A stretch of DNA of 64,000 bases, from positions 81,096,805-81,160,804 of the forward strand of contig CM053275.1 in assembly GCA_028583415.1 (NCBI GenBank). The letters run 5' to 3'. The stretch is from Protea cynaroides (lineage: Eukaryota > Streptophyta > Magnoliopsida > Proteales > Proteaceae). Shown here one piece after another: positions 35,515-47,514 of the stretch; the first letter of the stretch is position 1; the number at the start of each line of letters is the position of its first letter. The position numbers and the translations under genes are program-made. The notes under the pieces are model-generated. The model worked only from the letters and a program-made list of their open reading frames with translations, made no database searches and had not been told where the DNA came from.

Positions 35515-36700
35515 GAAACCCTACGGACACTCCAATGCCTAAGTCAGAACTGAGACAAACAGAGTATACGTGAGTTCCTGCAGAAAGGGTTCAAAGCAAT
35601 TTGATAGAGAAGGGGAGAGTGTAAGAGTGTGAAAAGTTGGATCCTGTTACCTTCGTTCTAGCCGATATTTATAGAGATTGGAGGTGGCGTTGATTACGAC
35701 CTTGATGTCAGGCGATTCCGATAAGTAAGGGCACGTCTATTGTAACATGGAGCTTTCCACTAGCTATTGCAGTAATCCAGTTGTAGAAGAGGATGATTGC
35801 CGCAATCTGATTCCTTAGAAGCAGCGATCGAACGTAGGGAAGATCTTCTCGTCCATTGGATGTTGATCCTTTGGGGATCCCGTAGTCCGCACTTGGTGAG
35901 TTGGCATATGACGGACTGGGGGTATCTTCCTCTTTTGAGTGCGGGTCTACAATTATTCCTATGATCATGGGCATAACCCTTCCGCTTACACAGCTTGTGA
36001 GATGATGCTCACCAGTTTGCATGTATGTAATGATACGTAAGTAGTTGTTACCCATTGGATGAGGGTTTTGGTTATGTGCATTCTCTTGACTAAAGATCGT
36101 ATTTATCTCTATCAAATATTAGGGGATTAAAGTAAATGTTTACTTAATTTTAACGAATTCATTTTTAAAATTAGAATCTAACCTTTTAACTAGACACGAT
36201 TTCATTTTTAAAACCAGAATTCAACCATAATAATTGATATCACGATTTTAATTTAAACGGTTCAATCCACCGTTCGATTTTATTTATGATACCCTTGATT
36301 ATATTGAGTATATCTGAAGGTCAGCATATTGAAGGGATGAGGTTGGTTATGGAAGTCTTCCTGGTTTCTGAATGACGTGATTTTGTCACGACCTTTGCGA
36401 CTTTGACTAAGTTTTATTTTCTTGAAATGGGTGTTGAGTGTTCAAAGTTCAAACTTAAGAGTGGGAGTCATCGATAGGGACATGAGTTTCCACGTTTGAA
36501 TTCCACTCCATTCGTTTTCACGACCGTTCAAGTGGTCCAGTTTTCTATTGGCCTAATTACCCACGTTTTTATATATCTTCACTACTATCCGCACCCAAAG
36601 GTTTTGACAATTTTTTAGGTTCTTATCAATCTCCCGCTTGAGTTTATACGGGAGACACAGCTGCCTCTGTTAGATATAGGACATGTGGCTGGGTCTAAAT
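35515..36700 (-). repeat. Gypsy-LTR-like fragment
   Basis: The sequence 'GACACTCCAATGCCTAAGTC' near 35528 resembles the LTR block 'CCACTCCGATGCCAAAGTTA' of the Tat element in this window. On the minus strand CTATAAATATCGG near 35665 is a TATA-like box. The right part (36600-36700: ACAATTTTTTAGG, CTCCCGCTTGAG) is also LTR-like in composition. The 135-residue minus frame at 35708-36115 lies in this block and has no recognisable domain. No ends or target duplication were found. Confidence 0.3.
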
Positions 36701-37035
36701 CCGATGGTGATTAAATATGTTTGTGTATAAAATCATAACCAAATTAAGTAGCAGCATAACAAATGTCTTCTTCTTTTTTGGATTCCAATCGGTCCAGAAT
36801 ACTCTCTCTATTTCTCTATTCATCCCTAACAAAGTGTTCAGCTATTCATTCCCATTTCTTCATCTTCTTTTCAAACTTTCTTTCTCTTCTTCTCCTTCTC
36901 AAACTTTTCTTTTTCTTCTTCTTCTTCTTTTGCTAAATATTACTTCTTCTTCCAAATAGATACCATTCTTCTTTCAAATAGATACCATTCTTCTTCTGAT
37001 CTTGTTGTATAAAGCTTCTAAAGAATCGTATTCTC

Positions 37036-37913
37036 AAATTTGTCTTCCAACCATTTTGAATCAATGGTTTTGGTGTAATTAGATTCTATGGTCACGTTGG
37101 ATCAATGGTGAATTTATAATTAATATAGCTCAAGTAAGAGATTGTAAGATATTTTTATGGGTTAAATTAATTATAAGTTAGTTGGTTCAGTAAGAGTCTA
37201 GTTATAAGTAGACCGGTTTAAGTATGATTAGAGATGGACCAACCTGGTCTACTGTGAAACTGATCCAGGGTTGGGGTGGTATTATAAATACCAATTATTA
37301 GAGTCCCACAGCTACGGTGTTATTTTCTTCTCCTGTTCCCATACGCGGAAAGAAGGTCAAGGGATCCCGACAGGCTGTGGAAGACTCTGATCCAAGCATT
37401 CAAAGCAAAGAAAACAGTCAGAAATCAATCTACAGCAAGAGATATGTATCTTATCATCTTTTTTCAATACCCATTGTATTCTAGTAATCTGTTTGTAAGA
37501 TATTTTTATGGGTTAAATTAATTATAAGATTAGTTGGTTCAGTAGGAGTCTAGTTACAGGTAAATGGTTTAAGTATGATTAGAGATGAACCAACCTAATC
37601 CACTGTGGAACTGATCCAGGGTTAGGGTGGTATTATAAATACCAATGGTTAGAGTCCCCACAACCACAGTGTTATTTTCTTCTCCTGTTACCATACGCAG
37701 AGAGAAAGTCAAGGGATCTCGACAGATTATGGAAGACTCTGATCCAAGCATTCAAAGCAAAAAAAATGGTCAGAAATCAATCTATAGCAAGAGGTATGTG
37801 TCTTATCATCTCTTTTCAATACCCATTGTATTCTAGTAATCTGTGTGGTGTGTTCGTTAGGGTTCATGAGAAATTTCATGTGAAAAATCCAAGGGAGATC
37901 TAAAAATCTTACA
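37036..37913 (+). mobile_element. Copia family B remnant with two adjacent LTRs
   Basis: 37036-37142 is the 3' interior end, finishing in the polypurine tract CAAGTAAGAGAT. An LTR starts TGTAAGATATTTTTATGG at 37143 but lacks its last ~60 bp, stopping at 37493. A second, complete LTR (37494-37913) begins immediately and ends AAAATCTTACA. TSDs are not visible. The arrangement suggests recombination and deletion between tandem LTRs and not a simple insertion. The LTRs match those of the element at 42428-46696. Confidence 0.8.
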
Positions 37914-38019
37914 CAATGCACCACCTTGTTTTCTTTCATTTTATTTAATATTAAATTTATTTACATAATGCTAATTTGTAGGAAAAATTTGTTCTATAAG
38001 AAGATAGTAAGTCATGGGT

Positions 38020-39005
38020 CCTATTAGAGCATAATAGTAGATGGAGAGAATATAAGCATTCTCTTAAGACTAACTACTACGACAAGTATGATACTGATGA
38101 AGAAAGAAAAACAAATATTGACACTTCAATTATGCAAAAAGAAAAGTGGTATGCTATGTTTACTATGTGGGATAAGCCAGAGAAGAAGGTAATTTTAATA
38201 AAATATTTTTCCTTCGCTTAACACTGATTTAGTTGACCTTATTTGTTTAAAATTAGTCACTTGTTTTTACAAATTCTTGCTATTTATGTAGGCCATATGT
38301 CAAAGAAATAGGGAGCATAGGGGCAAACAATATCTCCGACATACAATGGGAAGGACTCCTGCTGCTGTAGTACGCGAGGAAATGGTAATCGACTTATGCT
38401 CCTTTAAGTCATTTTGTAAATTACACGTGCACAATACATTTATTGATTCTATTTTTTGGGGCACAACAACGTGCAAATCCAAATCATGAACCTCCTACTC
38501 GAATTGAAATGTTTGAAATGATCCACAGATCCAAAAAGACTAGAAGATTTGCAAATGAGAAAACTGCAACAACTATGGTATGAAATTAGGTTTACATTTT
38601 TTTATTTTAGTTAATGACCATTACTGATATCTTATGACATGACTTTATATGTTGCCTAAACACTTGTAGACAAACCTATATGAGGGACTTCAAAAAAAGA
38701 GCCAGGACAGTCAAGCTGATCCAATAATTCATGAAGAAGTATTTAGAGAGGTAATGGGACCGGAACATCATAGTAGAGTTCGGTTCATGGGCCCTACAAC
38801 AAAACCTACACAAATATATGGTACAAAGGCACAACAGTTTGAGCGTCAATCCTAGGAGATGCGAGAAATGAGGGAATTACTAAAAAGGCAGCAAGATCAT
38901 ATCGAAAGGCAAGGCCAAGTACTGGCAAGATTGTCCCAACAGTTCCAATATTTCTTGGACAAATTTAGAACATCAGAGACTCAATTAGCATCACAGACTC
39001 AATGA
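38020..39005 (+). pseudogene. Transposase_24 (Ptta/En/Spm-type) gene relic, four exons
   Basis: Exon 1 (about 38020-38188) has a WREYKHSLKTNYYDKYDTDE segment. Intron 38189-38291 is GT...AG. Exon 2 (38292-38384) reads AICQRNREHRGKQYLRHTMG. The next intron starts GTAATC, but its acceptor is lost (TTTTTTGGGG before exon 3 near 38462). Exon 3 ends at 38577 (NHEPPTRIEMFEMIH). Intron 38578-38669 is GT...AG. Exon 4 (38670-39005) has LYEGLQKKSQDSQ and an amphipathic Gln/Arg-rich C-terminal coiled coil, stopping at 39003. These are the conserved blocks of PF03004, the plant transposase family linked to En/Spm (CACTA) elements. A stop at about 38855 (QS*EM) and the lost acceptor indicate a pseudogene. 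No exon is long enough to stand out as an open frame. Confidence 0.75.
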
Positions 39006-40650
39006 CTACCGTCACCTCTTTCGTATTGTATAAAGTCTGCTATGTCTTTAATTTTTTTGTCAATTGTAATTCTTCTTATGCTCTTATATTAATCATCTCT
39101 CTAAACCCAACCCTAAACCCCCGATCGCAAGGATTTTTAATTCCAAAACCAAGCTCCCTAGACTTCCCAAATGAATTCTTTCACAAATCACAACTATAGT
39201 CATGTTATCATATTGTAGTTATGCAAATTTTAAATCCCTCAAGGCACCTAATCAAACTTATAGCTTCAATTTTCGAACTGATATATGATAGATGAGTATT
39301 TGTATGAAGTGGAAACCCACATTCCATATTCCATTTATGTGGTTATACCCCAATATGATCTGGTAGCGAGCTAATGATATACTCTTTTATTTAGCATAGC
39401 GTAGTCATTGTGTATTTTCAAGAAATGTCATGCTAGCATCTCCAGATACAACTTGGTCTGTGCAAAGAATACAACTCATCCAAGTATCCTAGTTAGTTTA
39501 GTATTCTATATATTATCTCTTATATTTACACTAGCACATTTTGCAAGCAAGGTAGAGAATCTAGAATTGAAAAGTGAGTAGAATCATCTTTTTGCATATC
39601 AAATGTAGTGGTAAAAATCATGATGGCGAATAAGCACTAAAAGCCAGCCCAATTAGAGCTTTCCCAATGGAAGGAACCAAAATTACAGAGACCTATGCAA
39701 ATTCATTTGGGTCATTTTCAAACTCTCTCCTTTTCTTACCATTCAAAAACCCTAGTCCTGCTTTTGAGCAGTAGCTTGCATCAGAATAATAAGCATAAAA
39801 AAATGATAAGCAAACTGTCAATCTTTTTTTCTGATTACTTATGATAGTTGAATGTGTGTGCAACTAAGCTGCTAGATTTTGTTGAAAATGCATACAATGG
39901 TCTTCTGCAGACCTGCATTGTTTCATTTTGGATCTAGATGGTCACAAATTACCATTGGCAATTGAGAAGGAAAAATGTTAAGTGCTGTTATGTTGGTCTT
40001 TGATTGGTGACGTCCTGAATTACTTCATTGGAGTTTCTTCTACAAAATCTTAACCTGGTCCAAGCTGCTAGACTTAAATATTGTTGTGGACAACAAGTTC
40101 ATGAAGCATAACCTTGTATCTTCAAGGCTTCAGTATAAGAATTAAATAAATGTATTCTTTTTCTGTTATGGATTACATGCAAAACAGGATTATCTAGGTA
40201 ACTGATATATGAAGTGATGAAAGAAATTGGGATCAAAATTCATATCATTTTCATGAAGTTTCTCTCCTGTATTTTATTTTATTTATTTTTGCAAACTAAA
40301 TGGTATACACATTAGTTGTCTTGCACTCAGGGTTACACCTGTTCATATTTTCAGTAAGGTACCTCGAAAAGAATGCATCTTTCTGGTCAAATGGTGACTG
40401 TATCTATTTCTATCTGTCGATACACCATTTCTCGTTAATGTTTTTTGTGCTTATTCATGGATGTGAATGTAGACTAGGTGGCTGAGCTGGTTTGAGTTCG
40501 CGTGCTTGCTTGCTACTCAGGTTTTATTGGTATTTCTTAAATAGTTTACATGAAGGCCTGTGGTTAATCTTTGGTATTCTCATACTTAGTTTTTTTCAGT
40601 CGACACATTTCTTGTTGATTGTTGATTAAATATGCTATATGATATTGCAG
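39006..40650. other. Spacer, possibly intron of a captured gene fragment
   Basis: No coding block recognised. The part nearest 40651 has a polypyrimidine stretch and a good acceptor (ATATTGCAG), so it may be intron carried along with the chaperonin-like exon. Confidence 0.35.
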
Positions 40651-40737
40651 GGCTGCACAAACCTAGAGTCCATCTAAATCATTAGGAAGCTAGGAGGATC
40701 CTTAAGGGATTCATTTGTAGATGAAGGGTAGGTTATC
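40651..40737 (+). pseudogene. Single exon of a CCT2-like (TCP-1 beta) chaperonin gene
   Basis: The frame reads GCTNLESI, a stop, and then IIRKLGGSLRDSFVDEG. This is nearly the conserved CCT subunit beta segment 'G-S-T-N-L-E-S-I-Q-I-I-K-K-x-G-G-S-L-x-D-S-x-x-D-E-G'. CCT folds actin and tubulin in the cytosol. The exon has a consensus acceptor (ATATTGCAG) before it and a GT donor (GG|GTAGGT) after it, so it was copied from genomic DNA, not from mRNA. The Gln codon has become TAA. I found no other CCT2 exon within several kilobases, so this is a captured or decayed fragment. Confidence 0.65.
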
Positions 40738-41287
40738 AACTTGAAACTTTTCAAAGATGTGTGTAGGGGATGCACTGCATATGAAATTTCTTGGTTTAAT
40801 TGAAGATACTATATTTTACTTTTCCTGTCACAAGTTTTCTCGTCTATATGGTATTACCGATATCATGCTTAGTATCAAGACAACATGGTAGTCCTTAATG
40901 TATAAGCTAGAATCTTATAATGCATCTTCAATAATGTTTCATTAGTCCAAATATGAAACTGATTTGTTTGACTTTATTTTCATATATAAATCAAATGGGT
41001 GGGGTTCCTTTGTTTTTTTACTATATATATATTTAGTAGTTTTGTTTTGTCGTTTGATATTTTTGTATATCTCTCCCTTTTGGACTGGTTTTGTGCGACA
41101 TAGAGAGCCTTTTTTCTTCTTCCATGTACAATAAAATTCTTTTAGCTTCAAAAAAAGGGAAAGAATTGAATTGGTATTCATTTCATGTTAAAAGTCAGGT
41201 AGGATTTGTTGCATAGGTTTCTTCAAATCAAAATTTAAATGATTGACCCCCCCCCCCACTCCCTCCAAAAAAAATTTAGAAGAAAAG

Positions 41288-41346
<59 letters not shown>

Positions 41347-41650
41347 GGAATGAAAAGATGGAAGATAAATTTGATGCTGCTTATGTATGTCTACACAGTT
41401 ACAGAATATCAATGAGATGGTGGAGAGACATTGAATTTGCTCTTTCAAAAGTTCACATACACCAAAATTAGTTGTCAAAGCTTGCCTAGGCCCAAGGCTC
41501 TTCAGAATGGGAATGGTGTACTTGCCTCCACATTACTAAGCCTTAAAATTTGGTAATTGGAGGGAGAAAAAAAATACTTGATCATTCATTGCTTGTTATG
41601 ATGAATGTTGAATGAACCTTAATTGATTGGTGAAATGCTTCATTATGACT
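40738..41650. other. Spacer with possible LINE-like 3' end
   Basis: AT-rich. The stretch 41075-41160 (TTTTGGACTGGTTTTG...CAATAAAATTC...CAAAAAAA) resembles a plant LINE or transcript 3' end. AC/TA repeats occur at 41290-41345. No gene supported. Confidence 0.3.
41290..41345. repeat. (AC)n/(TA)n microsatellite
   Basis: CA run at 41290-41320 directly followed by a TA run to 41345. Confidence 0.95.
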
Positions 41651-41770
41651 TGATTGTCACAGGTTCGAATTAGGAAGTAGCTTCAATGCAAAACAGGGGT
41701 AAGGCTGCATACATTCCTCCAGATCCCCTAGGGGCGGGAATCTGGTGCACGAAGTACGCTTGATGAGGGT
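41640..41770 (+). mobile_element. Au-like SINE fragment
   Basis: GGTTCGAATTAGG (about 41663) resembles a tRNA-type B box. It is followed at about 41690 by GGGGTAAGGCTGCATACATT, then CCCCTAGGGGCGGGAATCTG and GTGCACGAAGTACGC, which follow the layout of the plant Au SINE 3' half. The A box and the T-rich tail are not clear, so the ends are approximate. Confidence 0.55.
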
Positions 41771-42427
41771 AAGATATCAAACAGCTAGAATCACAATGAA
41801 TGGATAGATCCATAATACAAATTTGTAGACCTTTAGCAAAAAAAGGATAGATCCAGAATATAAACATTAGTAATACTAGAATATCTAACACATGGATGCA
41901 AACCAGATTTGAGAGTCATATTGAATTCGTTGTACTACTAGGATTAGGGAACATAAGCAAGTGTTTTTTTGATTGAATAGAAAAATCAAAATCGGACCAG
42001 TAGATGTTGGTCAAACTTGGACAAATAGTAATCTATTAGACATACCACTAACGTTCAAATTTTGATAAGGTGCTAATGGAGGGATGAACTATTATTAAAC
42101 AAGCCTTCGACTGATAGAAATTTAACAGTCAATATTGATAACAACAAGCAACAATGAACAGCCGAATCAGAATAAGAAAAGAACTTCTAATCGATGGACA
42201 AAAGAATCAAGCAACAAAATTTGATGAACATCTAATTTTTAGGATCAAATAAACAGTCAATGATATAAGATCCTACAAGATCAGGAATGAAATTGGATTC
42301 ATAAACTGTGGATTTATAAATCGCAACCGATGGAGAGATTCATAAGAAATCAGAATTAGAAGCAATAATAGGAAACCCATGCGATAGTGAATATGATGAA
42401 AAACATAGTAATTCAGATAGATTATGA
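41771..42427. other. Non-coding spacer
   Basis: AT-rich sequence up to the TATGA target site of copia B2. Nothing recognised. Confidence 0.5.
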
Positions 42428-42850
42428 TGTAAGATTTTTTAGATCTTCTTTGGGGTTTTCCCATGAGATTTCTCATGAACCCTAACGAACACAACACACA
42501 GATTACTAGAATACAATGGGTATTGAAAAGAGATGATTAGACACATACCTCTTGCTGTAGATTGATTTTCGACTGTTATCTTTGCTTTGAATGTTTGGAT
42601 CAAAGTCTTCCACAGCTTGTCGGGATCCCTTGACCTTCTCTCTGCGTATGGGAACAGGAGAAGAAAATAACACCGTGGCTGTGGGGACTCTAACCATTGG
42701 TATTTATAATACCACCCCTAACCCTGGACCAGTCTCACAGTGGAACAGGTTGGTCCATCTCTAATCATACTTAAATCGGTCTACCTGTAACTAGACTCAC
42801 ACTGAACCAACTAATCTTATAATTAATTTAGCCCGTAAAAATATCTTACA
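42428..42850 (-). repeat. 3' LTR of copia B2
   Basis: On the minus strand it begins TGTAAGATATTTTTACG and ends GATCTAAAAAATCTTACA. It is 423 bp and matches 46282-46696 and 37494-37913. Confidence 0.9.
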
Positions 42851-42862
42851 ATCTCCTACTTG
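42851..42862 (-). other. Polypurine tract of copia B2
   Basis: On the minus strand CAAGTAGGAGAT directly precedes the 3' LTR. It is identical to the tract of copia A1. Confidence 0.75.
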
Positions 42863-44774
42863 TGTTATATTAATTATAAATTCACCATTGATCCAATGTA
42901 ATCATGGAATCTAATTACACCAAAATCATCATTTACTTTGATTCAGTTATCAAGCCTACCAATGTCGAACAACAGCGGAAAGTATTCCTACACATCCGGT
43001 GTACCCCCTTCTGTCAGTCACATACAGAGGTCTACTTAATGACATAAATCACTTTGAGATGAATATTTGAGTCCAATGATCGAATTACCACGATCCCGTT
43101 ACCTTCAAATCCTTATAGGTCAACATACTTTGATATCATCCAACTTTATATAGGCAAACCGCCTCCAATTTAGACTAATATCATACTTTGGCTTATCGTC
43201 TTCTTTGGTTAAATACTGCCTTGCAATTTTGATATATCTTAAATAATCAAAAATATATATAAGCAATAAATGCTCACCAATAATCCTGCTCATTAAACCA
43301 TAGGCAGAACAATCAATTACAGATAAACCATCAATTACCAGATCTCCCACTAATCAAGCAGATCAAAACACTCCCACTGACTAAGAGAATCTAAAAACTC
43401 CCACAGACAAAACCTTTTCAATCATTCCAAGAAAACCTTTTTTAACCTGTCTCTATATTGCCCTAGAGATAAACTATGACTGGTACAATTAGTCAAACCT
43501 AAGATTACACAGTCAAACATAAAAAACTATTCACCACATCACATAACAAATAAGATCAACATTACATGTAGTCATTTACCTTACAACATCATAAGCATAA
43601 TTTCTTTTCATTTAATTGAAAAGAAAATTTTACATTTCGATATTTCAAATAACATTATTACATTTTTAATATGGGAACAATATGTTAAGTCAAACAATAA
43701 ACATAAAACGAAGTAAAATCAAGAGCAGAAAAAAATATATTTGAATGTAAAAGAAACTTTACAATATTCAAGCCAACAATCTTCAAGACCCTCCTACCCC
43801 AAATACCTTGGGAGTCCTAGAATCGTTATGCTTTTCTAGATATGCTTATCTGGCTTAATAATATTTAGTCAAACCATCTATCTTTGGTCAATCTACCCAT
43901 ATTTGAATAATCCACCTTGGATTTACCCAACAACAATCTTATCACTAGCTATTTTTCTCCTTTGGTAATGTAAGCCACCTAAATCTGAATATATTTTCTA
44001 GCAAGTAATGAAAAATTTAATATATCAATTACATTGGTCTCATTGTCCTTGAGTTTTTCAGTGATAGTTGATAGCTCCCAAAAATACTTTCTCACATTAC
44101 CATTTTCAACATAACTGGTACTAGAGAGCTAGGTTAATAAACTATCTTTCGACCCCCTCTAAAACATTATTCTTATCCTTTAAATTTTTCTTAGATAATC
44201 CCTACGTAATATTTCTCATCTCAATACCGCTACACATAACCTCAATAGTAGAATACCTCATAACTTATGTAAACTACTATGAAAGATATATCTAGGTCAA
44301 ACGATCCTAGACTAGTCTCCAATATTTTCATAATAAATTTTATTCTTTGTCCCAGGAAGAGTGGGAAAGAAACTACCAAATCATATGGTACATTCACTGA
44401 GACAGACATCCTAGGAATATGAGTTCAAACACAAATGTTTTGCAATATATAAATTACACAAGACTCATATAAACACATGTAATTTATGTTTACTTCTATT
44501 TTCTCCCAAATAAAAAGAAATAGACATCAAAAACCTCTTTGGGACAATCATACTTATATGAAACCATCAATGCATGAGATTAAATATATATCAACCAATA
44601 GAAATTTGATATATACACCATTTACTTGTACTAACCATATCAACCATTCATGTAAATAAATATTCTTTTTCAAGAGTTAACCAACTACACATTCTCTTTT
44701 GGGATAAACATGCAGTGGTCTTACCAGTTTCTGTGCAGTGACTGCGAAAGAATAATGACTCTCATAAATCCCAC

Positions 44775-45160
44775 CACCTTTGGGTTAATGAGACATCCTA
44801 AAGTCAAAACCCTTTTAATTCATGTGCATGAACATACATTTAACTTTGACAATGCCACCTTTGGATTAACACTGACTTTCTTAGCTGCTTTTCACACCAT
44901 GGAGAACAGTGTAATAAAAATATATCCTTTATTGTATATGTAAATGTATAAATTTGGGGTTTGAGGATTATCATGTTGGAACTGAGTGTACCACTTTGGC
45001 GAATTCCACCCAATCTTCATATGACACCCACAAATCTTAATTTTATCAAAACTTAATAATGCCACATTTGGGTGTACATCGCCCTTATACAAGCATTTAT
45101 AAATACATGAACTTTGAATTTGAAGACATCATGATGAAACTAGGTGTACCACTTTGGTGG
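44775..45160 (-). repeat. CCAC...GTGG hairpin array in copia B2
   Basis: The motif appears as its reverse complement at about 44775, 44864, 44989, 45061 and 45148 (CCACTTTGGTGG, perfect arms). Spacing and flanking words (TCATCATGATG, AAATTCAAAGTTCATG on the minus strand) match the family A arrays. Confidence 0.6.
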
Positions 45161-46266
45161 GTTCCATCCAATTCAACAATGATATCCCCAAACCCTACTT
45201 TGTAGTATATTGTGGGTCAATAAATAAAATCTCATGCACACATAACCTTTTACATGCATCTGGTAAAAAAATAATTGAAAAATAAACAGAAAACTACAAA
45301 TCGGATTAATTTGGGACACCTTTTAATCAAAAATAAATTTCTCAAATCACAAAACTGTGTCAAACTATGTACCAAACTGTAGAGCATCAAAATATGAACC
45401 CAACGCAAAAAATTGCGTCAAAATTCGACACTCCTAGCTCTCACAATCGCCGATCAAAGTTGGCTTATGCATTCTTGCATCTTGAACCGGTTCTAGCCAG
45501 TTCATCCGGGTTCAGTTCGGTCTAATTGGGCTCGGTTATGGGCGGACTGAACCGACAAACTAAAACTTTTTTTTTAAATGCTTTGGTCTAGGCCAAACCA
45601 AACGGTCTTGACTTTAAATCGAACCATAAACCGGCAGTTCAACCTCCGGTCCAACCAACCCACCCCATCTGGGTTATCGTGTCCATTTTTCGGGTTGTTG
45701 GTCAGGTCCTCTGGTCAGAAATTCAGGTCAGTATCTTGTTTACCGGGTCATATATTCAGGTTCCCGGTCGGGTCACCGGGTCAAAGATTCGGGCTGATGG
45801 GTCGACCCATGTCCACAAGTGCAAAACTGCACGTGTGACCCAGAGACGGGTTCACTGGTCCCCTTTGGCCCACCGGGCTGGTCTGGGCCCGGGTTTGGTC
45901 CTGGACTGGCCCAAATCGGCTCGCTCCAATACGGACTGACCAGGTGACGTCAGCCCTACCTTTGTCTTTTTCCTTTTTTTTTTTAATTTATTGTCGTCGG
46001 CGCGTGAATTCACGCACTTTTTCAGGGGGCGCGTGAGGGCGCGTTTGGATGATTTCAGCGACTTGCTTTATGTCCCCGGCTCCGTCTCTTTGAGGCCTAC
46101 AATCCTGTATGATTTATTTTGCTTTTTAATGGTACGAAAATTTTTCAATGGTCCAAACCCTAGACAGGTTCTTAGTGAATTTTGGGAGAAAAATCTCTTC
46201 CTTTTCTAATTCGTTCAAACATACAATCTTTACAATGTTTTTCCATCGATCTTAGATCTGTGCAGG

Positions 46267-46280
46267 TGACTTTAATACCA
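46267..46280 (-). other. Primer-binding site of copia B2 (changed)
   Basis: On the minus strand TGGTATTAAAGTC follows the 5' LTR. It is related to the iMet site TGGTATCAGAGC, with changes. Confidence 0.65.
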
Positions 46281-46281
46281 C

Positions 46282-46696
46282 TGTAAGATTTTTTAGATCC
46301 TCTATGAGTTTTTCCCATGGGATTTTCATGAACCCTAACGAACACATCACACAGATTACTAGAATACAATGGGTATTGAAAAGAGATGATTAGACACATA
46401 CCTCTTGCTGCAGAATGATTTCTGACCGTTATCTTTGCTTTGAATGCTTGGAATGCTTGGATCAAAATCTTCCACAGTCTGTCGGGATCCCTTGACCTTC
46501 TCTCTGCGTATGGGAACATGAGAAGAAAATAACACTGTAGCTGTGGGGACTATAACCATTGATATTTATAATACCATCCCCAACCCTAGACCAAGTTGGT
46601 CCATCTCTAATCATACTTAAACCGGTCTACCTGTAACTAGACTCCCACTGAACCAACTAACTTTATAATTAATTTATCCCATAAAAATATCTTACA
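46282..46696 (-). repeat. 5' LTR of copia B2
   Basis: A 415-bp LTR with TGTAAGATATTTT...AAAATCTTACA ends on the minus strand. It has a TATAAATATCAATGG box and CCCCACAGCTACA downstream, the same promoter layout as family A. Confidence 0.9.
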
Positions 46697-46701
46697 TATG
46701 A

Positions 46702-47514
46702 TCAATACAAGCAGCTAATCGAGAACTACTTTGTCCTCTGGCATTTATAGAGCGGTTTTGTCATCTTGTCAACCAGTTTATTTTTCTTAGTTTTATACTC
46801 TGGACATCTCTTCTTTGATCTTGATAATCTTTTACATTGATATATTGAAAATCTAAAGTTTGTGGTAGTACATGTAAAATCTTATATAACTACTTTGTTT
46901 TTTTATTTTATTTTTTTTATGTGACTTTAACAAACAACATGCATTGAAGGCTGACATTTGTTTGCTCAATGTCATTTCATGATTTAGGTTTTTGAAGAAG
47001 TTCAAAATGAGTTATAGTTTTGGAAGAAGTTCAGTGGGGTGCTTGAAACGGTTGAATGCCTTTTTTTTTTGTATCTAAAAAATGGAAAGCGGTGCGATGT
47101 GAACTAGATAAGGGAAGGAAGCTGAGAAGCATTTTGGTGGATTGGAGTTTTTGGTAACCATTTTGGTGGACTGGAGTTGCAGGATTTTTGAAATGTTTAT
47201 TATACAATGCATTTTTTTTTAGTTTGGACTATATATACAATGCTTTTTTTTTATTATTTTTTTTAGTTTGGACTGTATATACAATGTTTTTTTTTTTTTT
47301 TAATTTAATTTATTTCCCTTGTAAAGGTTGGAATATCAGTTATAAATTTCAATTCACTTGAAATCTGTTTTCTTCTAGTTTTCAGTTGCTAGTTTGATTA
47401 TGATTCTCCCTCATAGCTCTAGGACTTGAGATAGTTCCTACTCTTTTGTGTTTTGCTTGTGTTTTAATGAGAAGATATAGTTTTCAGTTTTTAGTCTTTA
47501 TGACAGAAATATCT
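46702..47514. other. T-rich spacer
   Basis: Contains three near-repeats of 'TTTAGTTTGGACTATATATACAATG' with poly-T between them (47210-47300). No gene seen. Confidence 0.45.

Larger units (their letters stand above)
42428..46696 (-). mobile_element. Copia family B element B2, complete but non-coding
   Basis: A 4.27-kb LTR element on the minus strand with target duplication TATGA (42423-42427 and 46697-46701). 5' LTR 46696-46282, primer site, a 3.4-kb interior, polypurine tract, 3' LTR 42850-42428. The interior has no RT, integrase or RNase H frame that I can recognise. It does share with family A the CCAC...GTGG hairpin array, the sequence next to the primer site, and the 3' end including one copy of the GTATTTAACCAAAG unit (near 43210). 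It looks like a non-autonomous derivative related to family A. Confidence 0.85.

Noticed and set aside
35708..36115. 135-residue minus-strand frame
   Set aside because: Lies within LTR-like sequence next to a TATA box; no domain seen.
45578..45939. Two overlapping 86-residue plus frames in copia B2
   Set aside because: Opposite to the element, in the GC-rich leader with GGGTCA/CCGGTC repeats; composition, not coding signal.
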